Origin: Paenibacillus athensensis
GTDB lineage: Bacteria; Bacillota; Bacilli; Paenibacillales; NBRC-103111
Assembly (NCBI RefSeq): GCF_004514475.2
Contig: NZ_MYFO02000001.1
Span: forward strand, 744,001-808,000
Direction: 5' to 3'
Length of the DNA stretch: 64,000 nucleotides
Shown here: one piece after another, positions 9,472-18,459 of the stretch
How the letters are laid out: each line of letters opens with the position of its first letter
How positions within the stretch are numbered: position 1 is the first letter of the stretch
The notes under the pieces: generated by a model
Told to the model about the DNA's origin: nothing
Database searches by the model: none
What the model saw: only the letters and a program-made list of their open reading frames with translations
Program-made: the position numbers and the translations under genes

Positions 9472-10926
9472 TTACGCCCGCTTGCGCAATCTGGCGATAA
9501 AAAATCCGTCGGAGCCGAACTGCTGCGGCAAAATGCTGACCATGCCCGAAGCGGCCTGCTCGCCCAGAGCCGCGAACGCAGCGGCAGGCAGCGGCTCCAG
9601 CGCAAAATCGTCGTGCGCCTCAAGAAAACGCCGCACCTGCTCTTCGTTTTCGGCGCTTTCCAGCGTGCAGGTGCTGTAGACGAGCACGCCGCCCGGCGCC
9701 AGCAAGCTTTGCACGCTGCTGAGCAGCTCGCGCTGCAGCTCGGCGATGCCGGCAATGTCCGCTTCCTGCTTGGCCCATTTCAGGTCCGGCTTGCGGCGGA
9801 TCACGCCAAAGCCGGAGCATGGAGAGTCGAGCAGGATGCGGTCAAACGAGCCGGGCTCGAAATGTCCGGCCAGCTTGACGGCGTCCAATGTCAGCGTGCG
9901 GATCGATTGCAGGCCCAGCCGCTGCGCCTGCTCCTCGATCAGCTGGCGCTTGTGCTCGTGCAGATCGCACGCCCAGATTTCACCGCGATTGGCCATCTTC
10001 TCGGCGATATGCGCCGTCTTGCCGCCGGGCGCGGCGCAGCAGTCGAGCACGCGCATGCCCGGCAAAGGCTCCAGCGCCTCGGCGACCAGCATCGAGCTTT
10101 CGTCCTGGATCGAATACAGGCCGGCGCGAAAGCGCGGGTCAAGCGCCATATTGCCCGCGCCCATCACGCGCACGCCGCTGGGCGCGAGCGCGGACGGCTC
10201 CGCGCGCACGCCGTCGGCGGCCAGCGCGTCAACCAATTGCGCGCGGCTGCCCCGCAAGACGTTCGCGCGCAAGCTGACCGGCGGCGGCTCATTGTTCGCC
10301 GCGCAGATCGCTTCGGCCGTGGCTGCGCCAAACTGCCGCACCCAGCGCTGCACGAGCCATTCGGGGTGGGACTCAGCCAGCGCGATGCGCGCCGTGTCCC
10401 CGAGCCCCGCCGGCAGCGTAAGCTCGGCTTTGCTGCGCACAACGCTGCGCAGCACGCCGTTGACCATCCCCGAAATACCGGCATGTCCGCGACGCTTGGC
10501 GATGTTCACCGCCTCGCTGACGGCCGCATGGTCGGGGATGCGCTGCAAATACACAAGCTGATACACGCTGAGCCGCAGCAGACAGCGGACCCAAGGCTCC
10601 AGCTTGTGCAGGCCCTTGGCGACGAAGCGCGTCAAATAATAATCGAGCGTGTTCTGACGCCCGATTGTGCCGTAGACGAGCTCCGTCGCCAGCGCCGCGT
10701 CGGCGCGCGGCAAAGCGGCCCGCTGCAGCGTCTGATGCAGCAGCAGGTTGCTGTACGCCGACTGCTCCTCGACGCGAACCAGCACGTCGAGCGCGGCCTC
10801 GCGCGCAGAACGCAAAGGAGCGCCGCTGTTCGTGGCGCTTGTGGTCCGTTTTTTTCGTTGTGCGCCCGGCGGCGTGGCCGTCCCGGGCTTCCCGCGTTGC
10901 GGGCGATTATCGGATTGTGCTGCCAA
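9472..10926 (-). CDS. rsmB: 16S rRNA (cytosine-967-C5)-methyltransferase RsmB
   Basis: The protein has an N-terminal NusB-like RNA-binding domain (AREAALDVLVRVEEQ...NTLDYYL) and a SAM methyltransferase domain with DCCAAPGGKTAHIAE, LLDSPCSGFG (PC motif) and YSTCTLESAENE (TC motif, nucleophile Cys). It modifies C967 in 16S rRNA. I chose a TTG start at 10926 because GACGAGG lies 8 bases before it. An open frame continues to 11019 (TTG inside the fmt 3' end), which would add 31 residues. About 45 Lys/Arg/Pro-rich residues before the NusB domain are an extension relative to B. subtilis. Confidence 0.93.
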   Translation of the reverse strand: MAAQSDNRPQRGKPGTATPPGAQRKKRTTSATNSGAPLRSAREAALDVLVRVEEQSAYSNLLLHQTLQRAALPRADAALATELVYGTIGRQNTLDYYLTRFVAKGLHKLEPWVRCLLRLSVYQLVYLQRIPDHAAVSEAVNIAKRRGHAGISGMVNGVLRSVVRSKAELTLPAGLGDTARIALAESHPEWLVQRWVRQFGAATAEAICAANNEPPPVSLRANVLRGSRAQLVDALAADGVRAEPSALAPSGVRVMGAGNMALDPRFRAGLYSIQDESSMLVAEALEPLPGMRVLDCCAAPGGKTAHIAEKMANRGEIWACDLHEHKRQLIEEQAQRLGLQSIRTLTLDAVKLAGHFEPGSFDRILLDSPCSGFGVIRRKPDLKWAKQEADIAGIAELQRELLSSVQSLLAPGGVLVYSTCTLESAENEEQVRRFLEAHDDFALEPLPAAAFAALGEQAASGMVSILPQQFGSDGFFIARLRKRA

Positions 10927-11008
10927 TGCGAATACCTCGTCTTTATGTAGAATAAGCGCCGGACGCCCCGCTCGCCTCATCAGATCAGCGGGGCCGGCGC
11001 AAGGATGA

Positions 11009-11971
11009 TCAGGAGCCAAGCACCGTGCCGGGAGCCAGCGTCTTGCCGCGCGCCAGCTCGGCGGCGTCCATCGCCTTTTTGCCGGCAGGCTGCACGCTGG
11101 TCAGCCAAAGCGTGCCGTCGCCGGTCATCACCTCAATACCCGAGGCGCCGCCCTGCAGCACCGTGCCCGGACGTTTGGCGTCCTCCTGCCGTGACGCCGC
11201 GACGCCGGAAGATGTCCCTTGCGGCTTGGCGCAGGCCCAAATTTTGAACACTTCGCCATTCCATAACGTATATGCGCCCGGAAACGGATTTAAACCGCGC
11301 ACCTGATTAAAAATCGTCAGCGCCGGCGCCGACCAATCGATCAGCTCATCCTCGCGCTTGATATTTGGCGAATACACCGCTTCCGCTTCATTTTGCGGCA
11401 CCGCCTCCAGCCGACCGGCCAGCAAATCCGGCAGCGTCCGCTTGAGCAGACCGGCCCCGGCCTCGCTCAGCTTGACGAACATCGAGCCCGTCGTATCGTC
11501 GTCGCCAATCGGCACCTCGACCCTGCTCAGCATATCACCCGTATCCAGCCCTTCAGCCATATACATGATCGTGACACCCGTTACCGCTTCACCGCGCATC
11601 ACCGCATAATGAATCGGCGCACCGCCCCGGTATTTGGGCAGGAGCGAGGCGTGAATATTGATGCAGCCGAGCTTGGGCAGCTCCAGCACCGATTTGGGCA
11701 AAATTTGCCCGTATGCCGCCGTGACGATCAGGTCGGGCGCAAGCTGCCGCAGCGCTTCGACCGCATCGGGGTGGCGCAGCTTCTCCGGCTGCAGCACGGG
11801 AATGCCGTGCCGCTCCGCTTCCAGCTTGACTGGCGGCGGTGTCAGCACGCGCTTGCGTCCCTTGGGCCGGTCGGGCTGCGTGACGACAGCCGCAACGTCG
11901 TAGCCTTCGACGAGCAACGCCTGCAGCGACGGGACGGCAAACTCCGGCGTACCCATAAAAACAATCTTCAC
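11009..11971 (-). CDS. fmt: Methionyl-tRNA formyltransferase
   Basis: The 320-residue enzyme formylates initiator Met-tRNA with 10-formyl-THF. It begins KIVFMGTPEFAVPSLQAL and holds the catalytic motif HASLLPKYRGGAPIHYAV (Asn-His-Asp network), followed by the C-terminal tRNA-binding domain (RGLNPFPGAYT). The start overlaps the def stop by four bases, so the formylating and deformylating enzymes are translationally coupled. Confidence 0.97.
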   Translation of the reverse strand: MKIVFMGTPEFAVPSLQALLVEGYDVAAVVTQPDRPKGRKRVLTPPPVKLEAERHGIPVLQPEKLRHPDAVEALRQLAPDLIVTAAYGQILPKSVLELPKLGCINIHASLLPKYRGGAPIHYAVMRGEAVTGVTIMYMAEGLDTGDMLSRVEVPIGDDDTTGSMFVKLSEAGAGLLKRTLPDLLAGRLEAVPQNEAEAVYSPNIKREDELIDWSAPALTIFNQVRGLNPFPGAYTLWNGEVFKIWACAKPQGTSSGVAASRQEDAKRPGTVLQGGASGIEVMTGDGTLWLTSVQPAGKKAMDAAELARGKTLAPGTVLGS

Positions 11972-12453
11972 GCTTCTTCTTCCTCTTCCGCTTCCTGAAC
12001 GTCGTATACGCGCAAAGCGAGATCGGTATACAGCACACCGTTCAAATGATCGATTTCGTGCATGATGCAGCGGGCCAGCAGCTCGGTCCCTTCCACGAAA
12101 ACCTCATTGCCGTTGCGGTCCTGCCCCTTCGCCTTTACGTACATCGGACGCGTCACGTCGCCCTGCAGGCCGGGAATGCTCAGGCATCCTTCCGGGCCGG
12201 TCTGCTCGCCGTTTTTCTCGACAACCTCCGGATTGACCAGCTCGATCAGCCCCAGCTCGTTGCCGACGTCCATCACAATCACCCTTTTCAGAATACCAAT
12301 CTGCGGAGCGGCCAGACCAACGCCGTTTGCGTCGTACATCGTCTCGGCCATATCGTCCAGCAGCTTGTGGAGATTGGAGTTAAACTTGGTGACCGTAATC
12401 GCTTCCTCCCGCAGCACCGGGTCCGGGTCCTTTACGATAATGCGAATTGCCAT
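11968..12453 (-). CDS. def: Peptide deformylase
   Basis: The 161-residue metalloprotease removes the N-formyl group from nascent proteins. The three signature motifs are present: NGVGLAAPQIGI, EGCLSIPG (metal-ligand Cys) and HEIDHLNGVL (two metal-ligand His and the catalytic Glu). It belongs to the priA-def-fmt-rsmB order. The acidic tail EAEEEEEA is a minor extension. Confidence 0.97.
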   Translation of the reverse strand: MAIRIIVKDPDPVLREEAITVTKFNSNLHKLLDDMAETMYDANGVGLAAPQIGILKRVIVMDVGNELGLIELVNPEVVEKNGEQTGPEGCLSIPGLQGDVTRPMYVKAKGQDRNGNEVFVEGTELLARCIMHEIDHLNGVLYTDLALRVYDVQEAEEEEEA

Positions 12454-12495
12454 GCTCGTGCACCTGCCTCTTGGTTTGTATATAAAAATGAACCG

Positions 12496-15066
12496 TTACA
12501 TCAAATATTGCGGATCAACGTCCACGCTGATTTGCAGCTTTTCTTTCGCCGATTGCTCCTCGAACAGCGTCATGGCCTGGGCCACAAGCTCGGGAGCCGG
12601 AACGTCCCCCCGATATTTTACCACGCATTGGAACCGATATCTATCCTTGATTCGCGACAAGGGCGATGCGACAGGCCCCAGAACCGTCAACCCCTCCGGC
12701 ATGTCCGCCATCCGGTTGCCGGCTCCCGCTCCTGCCCGCTGGCCGCCGGCTCCCGCACCCGCTCCGTGTCCGGTAGCTCTCTGGCCGTCGGCTTCCGTCA
12801 TCGCCCGCGCCAGCTCCCGCAGTCGCAGCGCAAACGCCTCGGCCAAGCGAATGAGCATCGGCACCTGCTCATGGGAAAACGTGATCAGAATGAGCCGCTG
12901 AAACGGCGGATAGCCTTGCTGCGCGCGAATGGCCAGCTCCTGCACGGCAAAATCGCCATAATCGTGGCGGCTGGCGCACAACACGCTGTAATGCTCCGGC
13001 GTATACGTCTGCACGAATACTTCACCCGGCTTGTCGTGGCGGCCTGCGCGCCCGGCGACCTGCGTCAATAGCTGGAACGTCCGCTCTGCGGAGCGGAAAT
13101 CGGGCAGATTCAGCACCGTATCGGCAGCAATGACTCCAACCAGCGTCACATCGGGAAAATCGAGCCCCTTGGCGACCATTTGCGTGCCCAGCAGCACATC
13201 CGCCTGCTTGTTGGCAAACATCGTCAGCCACTTTTCGTGCGAGCCTTTTTCCGTCGTCGTATCCACGTCCATTCGAATGACGCGGATGCCGGGAAACAGC
13301 CGGCTCAGCTCCTCCTCGACCCGCTGCGTCCCTGTGCCGAAATGACGGATATGCTCCGAAGCGCAGCTCGGGCATTCGTGAACCTCACGCTCGGCATACC
13401 CGCAGTAATGACAGCGCAGCATCCGCGTGCTTTGATGATAGGTCAGCGAAATGTCGCAATGCGGGCACGTTGCTACGAAGCCGCAGGTTCGGCACATGAC
13501 AAAGGTCGCATAGCCCCGGCGATTCAGCAGTAAAACGGTCTGTTCCTTCTTGTGTAACCGTTCTTCAATCGCTTTATACAGCGGGCGGCTGAACATCGAG
13601 CGGTTGCCGCCCTTCAGCTCTTCGCGCATGTCCACAATGCGGACCGGCGGCAAAGGCCGGCCGGCCACGCGCTCGCGCATCGTCAACAGCCGGTACGGGG
13701 CTTCGCCCGGCTCCGGCGCGGTTCGCGTCCGCTGCAAGCTTTCCAGCGACGGCGTCGCCGAGCCGAGCACAACGGCCGCTGCATGATGCCGGGCGCGGCG
13801 TACCGCAATTTCCCGCGCATGATATTTAGGGCTTTCCTCCTGCTTGTAGGAGGATTCATGCTCTTCATCGATAATGATCAGGCCGATCCGCGTAAAAGGC
13901 GCAAAAATCGCCGAGCGCGCGCCGATGACGACCTTGACCATCCGCCGCATAATCTTGCGCCACTCGTCGTAGCGCTCGCCCTGCGACAGCCGACTGTGCA
14001 GCACGGCCACTTGATCGCCGAAACGGCCTTTAAACCGCTCGACCATCTGCGGCGTCAGGGAAATTTCCGGCACAAGCACGATCGCTTCGCGCCCTTGATC
14101 AAGCGCCTGCTGAATCGATTGCAGGTACACCTCGGTTTTACCGCTGCCCGTGACGCCGTGGAGCAGGAACACCTCATGCCGCTGCTCGGCAACGGCGCTT
14201 TGAATCGCAGCGAACACGCCCGTTTGCTCGGGGGTCAGCGGCAGCGCCGAGGTGCGGGCGAATGAACGCCCGGCATACGGATCGCGCAGCACCTCGGTTT
14301 CGCGCACCGCCAGCGCTCCGCTGGCCGCCAGGCTTTTGACCGTGCTGGCTCCGACCAGCGCGCGCTCCATCAGCTCGGTCAGCCGCACGGGAGCGGGATT
14401 GGCCAGCAAATACGCTAGCACTTCCTTTTGCTTGTGCGAACGGCCGGGCAGCGTTGCCAACACCTGCTCCATTCGCACAGGGTCTGCGGGGAACACCGTC
14501 AGCACTTTTTTGGCGCTCATCCGATCCTTGACCACCTGTACCTCGGTCAGCATACCGCCGGCGATCAGCTCCTTGACCAGCGAGCCCTCCTGCGGAAAAC
14601 GCTCCATCAGCGCTTCGAACGGCACCGCTTCCCGGCTGCGGACAAAATCGATAATCGCCCCCTGCTCGCCGAGAATCAGCTCCTCCTGCCCGCTGCTGTT
14701 GTCTTGCTCGCTCCCCAATCCGATCATCCGCTCGTATTTCGCTTTAAGCGCGCCTGGCAGCATCGCCTGCAAAGCGCTGATTTCATGGCACAAATACGTC
14801 CGGCTGATCCAGCGGGCCAGCTCCACCAGCTCGGGCGTCAGCGGAGGGACCGGGTCCAGCACGCTTTGAATCGGCTTCACGCGCGCGCCGTCCAGCTCGC
14901 TCGTTTCGCTAACGCCGACGACAAAGCCCTGAAGCGTCCGGGGACCGAACGGCACGCCAACCCGGCAGCCGACCTCGACCCAGCGGCGCAGCTGAAGCGG
15001 CACCTTGTAATCAAAGGGGCGATTCGTTTGCTTGGACGGAATATCTACGATGACTTTGGCAAACAT
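12496..15066 (-). CDS. priA: Primosomal replication restart helicase PriA
   Basis: The 856-residue protein restarts stalled forks by loading the replicative helicase. It has an N-terminal DNA-binding domain (residues 1-110), DEAH helicase core with GVTGSGKTEVYLQ (Walker A) and DEEHESSYKQE, and eight zinc-binding Cys in the stretch from CRTCGFVATCPHC to HECPSC. An unusual Gly/Ala-rich insertion (GHGAGAGAGGQRAGAGAGNR) interrupts the C-terminal domain. The ATG overlaps the coaBC stop (TAATG). Confidence 0.97.
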   Translation of the reverse strand: MFAKVIVDIPSKQTNRPFDYKVPLQLRRWVEVGCRVGVPFGPRTLQGFVVGVSETSELDGARVKPIQSVLDPVPPLTPELVELARWISRTYLCHEISALQAMLPGALKAKYERMIGLGSEQDNSSGQEELILGEQGAIIDFVRSREAVPFEALMERFPQEGSLVKELIAGGMLTEVQVVKDRMSAKKVLTVFPADPVRMEQVLATLPGRSHKQKEVLAYLLANPAPVRLTELMERALVGASTVKSLAASGALAVRETEVLRDPYAGRSFARTSALPLTPEQTGVFAAIQSAVAEQRHEVFLLHGVTGSGKTEVYLQSIQQALDQGREAIVLVPEISLTPQMVERFKGRFGDQVAVLHSRLSQGERYDEWRKIMRRMVKVVIGARSAIFAPFTRIGLIIIDEEHESSYKQEESPKYHAREIAVRRARHHAAAVVLGSATPSLESLQRTRTAPEPGEAPYRLLTMRERVAGRPLPPVRIVDMREELKGGNRSMFSRPLYKAIEERLHKKEQTVLLLNRRGYATFVMCRTCGFVATCPHCDISLTYHQSTRMLRCHYCGYAEREVHECPSCASEHIRHFGTGTQRVEEELSRLFPGIRVIRMDVDTTTEKGSHEKWLTMFANKQADVLLGTQMVAKGLDFPDVTLVGVIAADTVLNLPDFRSAERTFQLLTQVAGRAGRHDKPGEVFVQTYTPEHYSVLCASRHDYGDFAVQELAIRAQQGYPPFQRLILITFSHEQVPMLIRLAEAFALRLRELARAMTEADGQRATGHGAGAGAGGQRAGAGAGNRMADMPEGLTVLGPVASPLSRIKDRYRFQCVVKYRGDVPAPELVAQAMTLFEEQSAKEKLQISVDVDPQYLM

Positions 15067-16301
15067 TACAGCTCCCCTTCTGGCTCCGCAGCGGCACCGA
15101 CGGCCGCCATGCGGCTTGCTGCCAGCTCCAGCAGCCGGCGTGCCACTTCCTTTTTGCTTTGGATTGGCAGCGCCTCGACCATGCCGCTGCGGTCAAATAT
15201 GCGCACAATGTTCGTATCGACGCCAAACCCGGCTCCAGCCTGCGAAACGTCGTTGGCCACCAGCAAATCGCAATTTTTGCGCTGAAGCTTGTCCATTGCA
15301 TGTTGGTCGACGTCGTTCGTTTCCGCAGCAAAGCCGATGACGAACTGTCCGGTCTTGCATTCTCCGATTTCCTGCAAAATATCGGGATTTTTGACCAGCT
15401 CCAGCGTCATGGTTTCGCTTTGCTTTTTGAGCTTGCGCTCTGCCGCTGTCGCCGGCCGGTAGTCGGCCACGGCCGCTGCCTTGACGACCAGGTCGCTGTG
15501 CGGCAGCCGCTCCAGCACGGCTTCGCGCATGTCGAGCGCCGATTGCACCGGCACCAGCCGCACCCCCGGCGGGCAGGGCAGCGCGGTCGGCGCGGAAACC
15601 AGCGTCACGGTCGCGCCCATCCGCGCCGCTTCCTCGGCGATGGCATAGCCCATTTTTCCCGAGGAATCGTTGCTAATGTAGCGAACCGGATCGATCCGCT
15701 CGACTGTGCCGCCGGCTGTCACCAGCACGTGGCGTCCGGCCAGACAGCCCGCACCGGCAAAAAAGCGCTCGATCACTGCAGCGATCTCCTCCGGCTCGGC
15801 CAAACGTCCCTTGCCGACATACCCGCAGGCCAGCTGCCCTTCCCCCGGCTCGATGAAGTGCACACCGCGCCCGGCCAGCGTCTGCATATTGAGCTGAACG
15901 GCCGGATGGGCGTACATATGCACGTTCATCGCCGGAGCGACCCAGACGGGAGCTTCCGTGGCCAGCAGCGTCGTGCTCAGCATATCATCGGCCAGCCCCA
16001 GCGCCAGCTTGGCGATCATGTTGGCGGTAGCCGGAGCTACAACGATCAGGTCAGCGCTGTCGGCCAAATCGATATGCGACACGACCGCTGCGTCTCTTTC
16101 ATCAAACGTATCTACAAATACCGGATTCCGCGAAAGCGTCTGGAACGTCAGCGGTGCAACGAATTGGACCGCCGATTCGGTCATGATGACGCGTACGTCG
16201 GCTCCGGCCTGCGTCAGCTTGCTTGTCAGCGCCGCAGCCTTGTAAGCGGCAATGCCGCCGCACACGCCGAGCACAATCGTTTTCCCCTGCAGCTTCCCCA
16301 T
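15066..16301 (-). CDS. coaBC: Bifunctional phosphopantothenoylcysteine decarboxylase/phosphopantothenate-cysteine ligase
   Basis: The 411-residue protein carries out two steps of coenzyme A synthesis. The N-terminal flavoprotein CoaC domain (1-190) has LGVCGGIAAYKAA, SHIDLADSADLIVVAPATAN and PAMNVHMY. The CoaB domain (190-400) has VTAGGTVERIDPVRYISN and KAAAVADYRP. Start ATG at 16301 is chosen because AAGGAGG lies 6 bases ahead; an ATG six bases upstream would touch the ribosome binding site. priA follows with an overlap. Confidence 0.96.
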   Translation of the reverse strand: MGKLQGKTIVLGVCGGIAAYKAAALTSKLTQAGADVRVIMTESAVQFVAPLTFQTLSRNPVFVDTFDERDAAVVSHIDLADSADLIVVAPATANMIAKLALGLADDMLSTTLLATEAPVWVAPAMNVHMYAHPAVQLNMQTLAGRGVHFIEPGEGQLACGYVGKGRLAEPEEIAAVIERFFAGAGCLAGRHVLVTAGGTVERIDPVRYISNDSSGKMGYAIAEEAARMGATVTLVSAPTALPCPPGVRLVPVQSALDMREAVLERLPHSDLVVKAAAVADYRPATAAERKLKKQSETMTLELVKNPDILQEIGECKTGQFVIGFAAETNDVDQHAMDKLQRKNCDLLVANDVSQAGAGFGVDTNIVRIFDRSGMVEALPIQSKKEVARRLLELAASRMAAVGAAAEPEGEL

Positions 16302-16365
16302 GTTCATCCTCCTTCAAGCGTCTGGCTCCCGGCTGCGGCCATGTACCTGCATACGGATTCGGCCG

Positions 16366-16393
16366 GAAAAAAATAACAACCGCTAAGGGTTGT
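16366..16393 (-). terminator. Terminator between rpoZ and coaBC
   Basis: On the minus strand ACAACCCTTAGCGGTTGT forms a short stem followed by TATTTTTTT, 10 bases after the rpoZ stop. It would reduce read-through from gmk-rpoZ into coaBC. Confidence 0.7.
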
Positions 16394-16402
16394 CAGTAAG
16401 GT

Positions 16403-16618
16403 TTATTTCACGATTTCCTGATACTGAATTTTCTCGTAGGAGATGTAGTCTCCGTAAAGCTCTTCCAGCGCTACGCCTACGTATTTGTGCGCTTTCGGCG
16501 CGCGCAGGTCGGATTTGGCTCCGTCGCGCAGCAGTCGCGCTCTTTTGGCTGCAGCAACCACCAGCGAATATTTGCTGTCGACTTTGTCGAGCAGCTTGTC
16601 GATTGAAGGATACAGCAT
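16403..16618 (-). CDS. rpoZ: DNA-directed RNA polymerase omega subunit
   Basis: The 71-residue product [19 protein letters not shown]... with [11 protein letters not shown] and [13 protein letters not shown] is a typical omega subunit, which helps assemble and stabilise the beta' subunit. The start at 16618 sits two bases after the gmk stop. The longer in-frame ORF upstream overlaps gmk and is not part of the family. Confidence 0.95.
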   Translation of the reverse strand: MLYPSIDKLLDKVDSKYSLVVAAAKRARLLRDGAKSDLRAPKAHKYVGVALEELYGDYISYEKIQYQEIVK

Positions 16619-16620
16619 GT

Positions 16621-17259
16621 TTAGTTCACCCCATCTATCCATTGTGTGATTTTCGGAAATACGCGTTCGCGGCGGCAGTGCTCGGCCGTGAGAATCGCCT
16701 GGATCTTGGCGCACGCTGTCTCTACGCGGTCGTTGACAATCGCATAGTCGTAATGCTCCATCAGCTTGATTTCATCGACGGCCACCGACATCCGGCTGCG
16801 AATGATTTCATCGGTTTCGGTGCCGCGCGTCACAATCCGGTTTTGCAGCTCGTCAAGCGACGGCGGCAGCAGGAAGATAAATACGCCTTCGGCGAATGAC
16901 TGCTTCACCTTGAGCGCGCCCTGCACCTCAATTTCCAGGATGACGTCATGACCGGCGCGAAGCGTTTCTTCAACGAACCGGCGCGGCGTGCCGTAAAAAT
17001 TACCGACGTATTCGGCCCACTCCAGCATTTCATCGGCTTCGATCAACTGCTGGAATTGTTCCCGTGATTTGAAAAAATAATTCACGCCTTCCACTTCGCC
17101 CTGGCGCGGACTGCGCGTCGTGGCGGAAACCGAGTACACGATATCGGGCGACATCTTGCGCAGCGCCGCGCAAACCGTCCCTTTCCCCACGCCGGAGGGT
17201 CCGGATAGCACGATCAGAATGCCTCGTTCGCGTTCCAAAGTGTTCGTATTACTCGTCAT
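16621..17259 (-). CDS. gmk: Guanylate kinase
   Basis: The 212-residue kinase phosphorylates GMP/d[17 protein letters not shown] is the P-loop; [19 protein letters not shown] binds [16 protein letters not shown] follows. AAGGA lies 8 bases before the ATG at 17259; an ATG six bases further upstream is too close to it. The start overlaps the end of remA, and rpoZ follows two bases after the stop. Confidence 0.97.
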   Translation of the reverse strand: MTSNTNTLERERGILIVLSGPSGVGKGTVCAALRKMSPDIVYSVSATTRSPRQGEVEGVNYFFKSREQFQQLIEADEMLEWAEYVGNFYGTPRRFVEETLRAGHDVILEIEVQGALKVKQSFAEGVFIFLLPPSLDELQNRIVTRGTETDEIIRSRMSVAVDEIKLMEHYDYAIVNDRVETACAKIQAILTAEHCRRERVFPKITQWIDGVN

Positions 17260-17509
17260 GATCATCGTCCTTGTTGGAGAGTCGATGCGCTACCGTCTCT
17301 GGCTGTACAGCCGACAAAATCACGTGGTCGCTGTCAGTGATAATGACGGCCCGGGTTCTGCGGCCATACGTGGCATCGATCAGCATGTGCCGGTCGCGTG
17401 CTTCCTGAATGATCCGCTTGATCGGCGCCGATTCAGGGCTCACGATTGAAATAATGCGGTTCGCTGATACGATGTTGCCGAACCCGATATTGATTAATTT
17501 GATAGCCAT
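17249..17509 (-). CDS. remA: Biofilm matrix regulator RemA (DUF370, YlzA)
   Basis: The 86-residue protein matches RemA across its length: [49 protein letters not shown]. In B. subtilis RemA is a DNA-binding protein that activates extracellular matrix operons and osmoprotection genes. It has a GAGGAGG ribosome binding site and keeps its place between yloC and gmk. The acidic tail DDDHDE overlaps gmk. Confidence 0.95.
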   Translation of the reverse strand: MAIKLINIGFGNIVSANRIISIVSPESAPIKRIIQEARDRHMLIDATYGRRTRAVIITDSDHVILSAVQPETVAHRLSNKDDDHDE

Positions 17510-17542
17510 TCAACTTCCTCCTCGTGAAAAGGGCGCGCCGTC

Positions 17543-18439
17543 TCACTCGATATTCTGAATTTGTTCTCGCATCTTTTCCAGCTCGGCCTTCAGCTCGATC
17601 ACTCGCGCTGTCAGCTCTGCGTGGTTCGACTTCGAGCCAATCGTATTCGCTTCGCGGTTCATTTCCTGAATGAGAAAATCAAGCTTGCGCCCGACCGGCT
17701 CCTCATCTGCGAGCAAGCCCGCTAACTGCGCGAAGTGGCTGGACAGCCGGGTCAGCTCTTCGTCCACGTTGGAGCGGTCGGCGAGCAGCGCCACTTCGGC
17801 TGCGAGCCGCTGAGGGTCCAGCGCGCCCGGCTCGCGCAGCAGCGACTGCACGCGCGCTTCCAGCCGGGCCGCCAGCTCGGTTACGACCTGCGGCGCAAGC
17901 TCTGCCAGCTCTCCGTGCAAGCGTTCCAGCGCAGCCAGCCGCTGGCGCAAATCGCCGGCCAGGTATTCGCCCTCGCGCCGTCGCATGGCCGATAAGCCAT
18001 CCAGCGCGCCGGCCAGACATGACCCGAGCTCTTGGGCCAGCATCTCCTCGTCGGCGTCGGTCCGCTCTTCGCTTTGCACGATGAGATTCGGCAGCGCAAG
18101 CAGGTCCTGCAAACTTGGCGTCTGTCCGAAGCCGTAGCGCTCCCTGAGCTGCCCGGCCGCTTGCATGTAGCCCTCGGCAAGCGCCCAGTCAACGCTGACG
18201 CTCTTTGATGAAAGGATGTCGCGCTCCACGGTCACGAACACGTCCACCCGGCCGCGCTTCACCGTCTTCAACACGGCTTTGCGCAAACCGTCCTCCAGTC
18301 CGGCCCATTCGCGGGGCATTCTGAAGCTCACTTCGCTGTAGCGGTGATTGACCGACTTGATGTCGATAAACACCTTGTATCCGGCGAAGGAACGGCTTGC
18401 CTGTCCGAAGCCCGTCATGCTGCATAGCATCCTGATCAC
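17543..18439 (-). CDS. yloC: YicC/YloC family endoribonuclease-like protein
   Basis: The roughly 298-residue protein begins with the family hallmark SMTGFGQASR, has SVNHRYSEVSFRMPREW and ends with DFLIQEMNREANTIGSKS followed by EKMREQIQNIE. E. coli YicC has been reported as an endoribonuclease acting on small RNA; the Bacillales role is less clear. The start is uncertain: a GTG at 18439 or ATG at 18430 or 18418 would all be possible and no strong ribosome binding site was seen. It precedes remA by 33 bases. Confidence 0.92.
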   Translation of the reverse strand: MIRMLCSMTGFGQASRSFAGYKVFIDIKSVNHRYSEVSFRMPREWAGLEDGLRKAVLKTVKRGRVDVFVTVERDILSSKSVSVDWALAEGYMQAAGQLRERYGFGQTPSLQDLLALPNLIVQSEERTDADEEMLAQELGSCLAGALDGLSAMRRREGEYLAGDLRQRLAALERLHGELAELAPQVVTELAARLEARVQSLLREPGALDPQRLAAEVALLADRSNVDEELTRLSSHFAQLAGLLADEEPVGRKLDFLIQEMNREANTIGSKSNHAELTARVIELKAELEKMREQIQNIE

Positions 18440-18459
18440 ATCCGTTAGTCTATTTTAAT

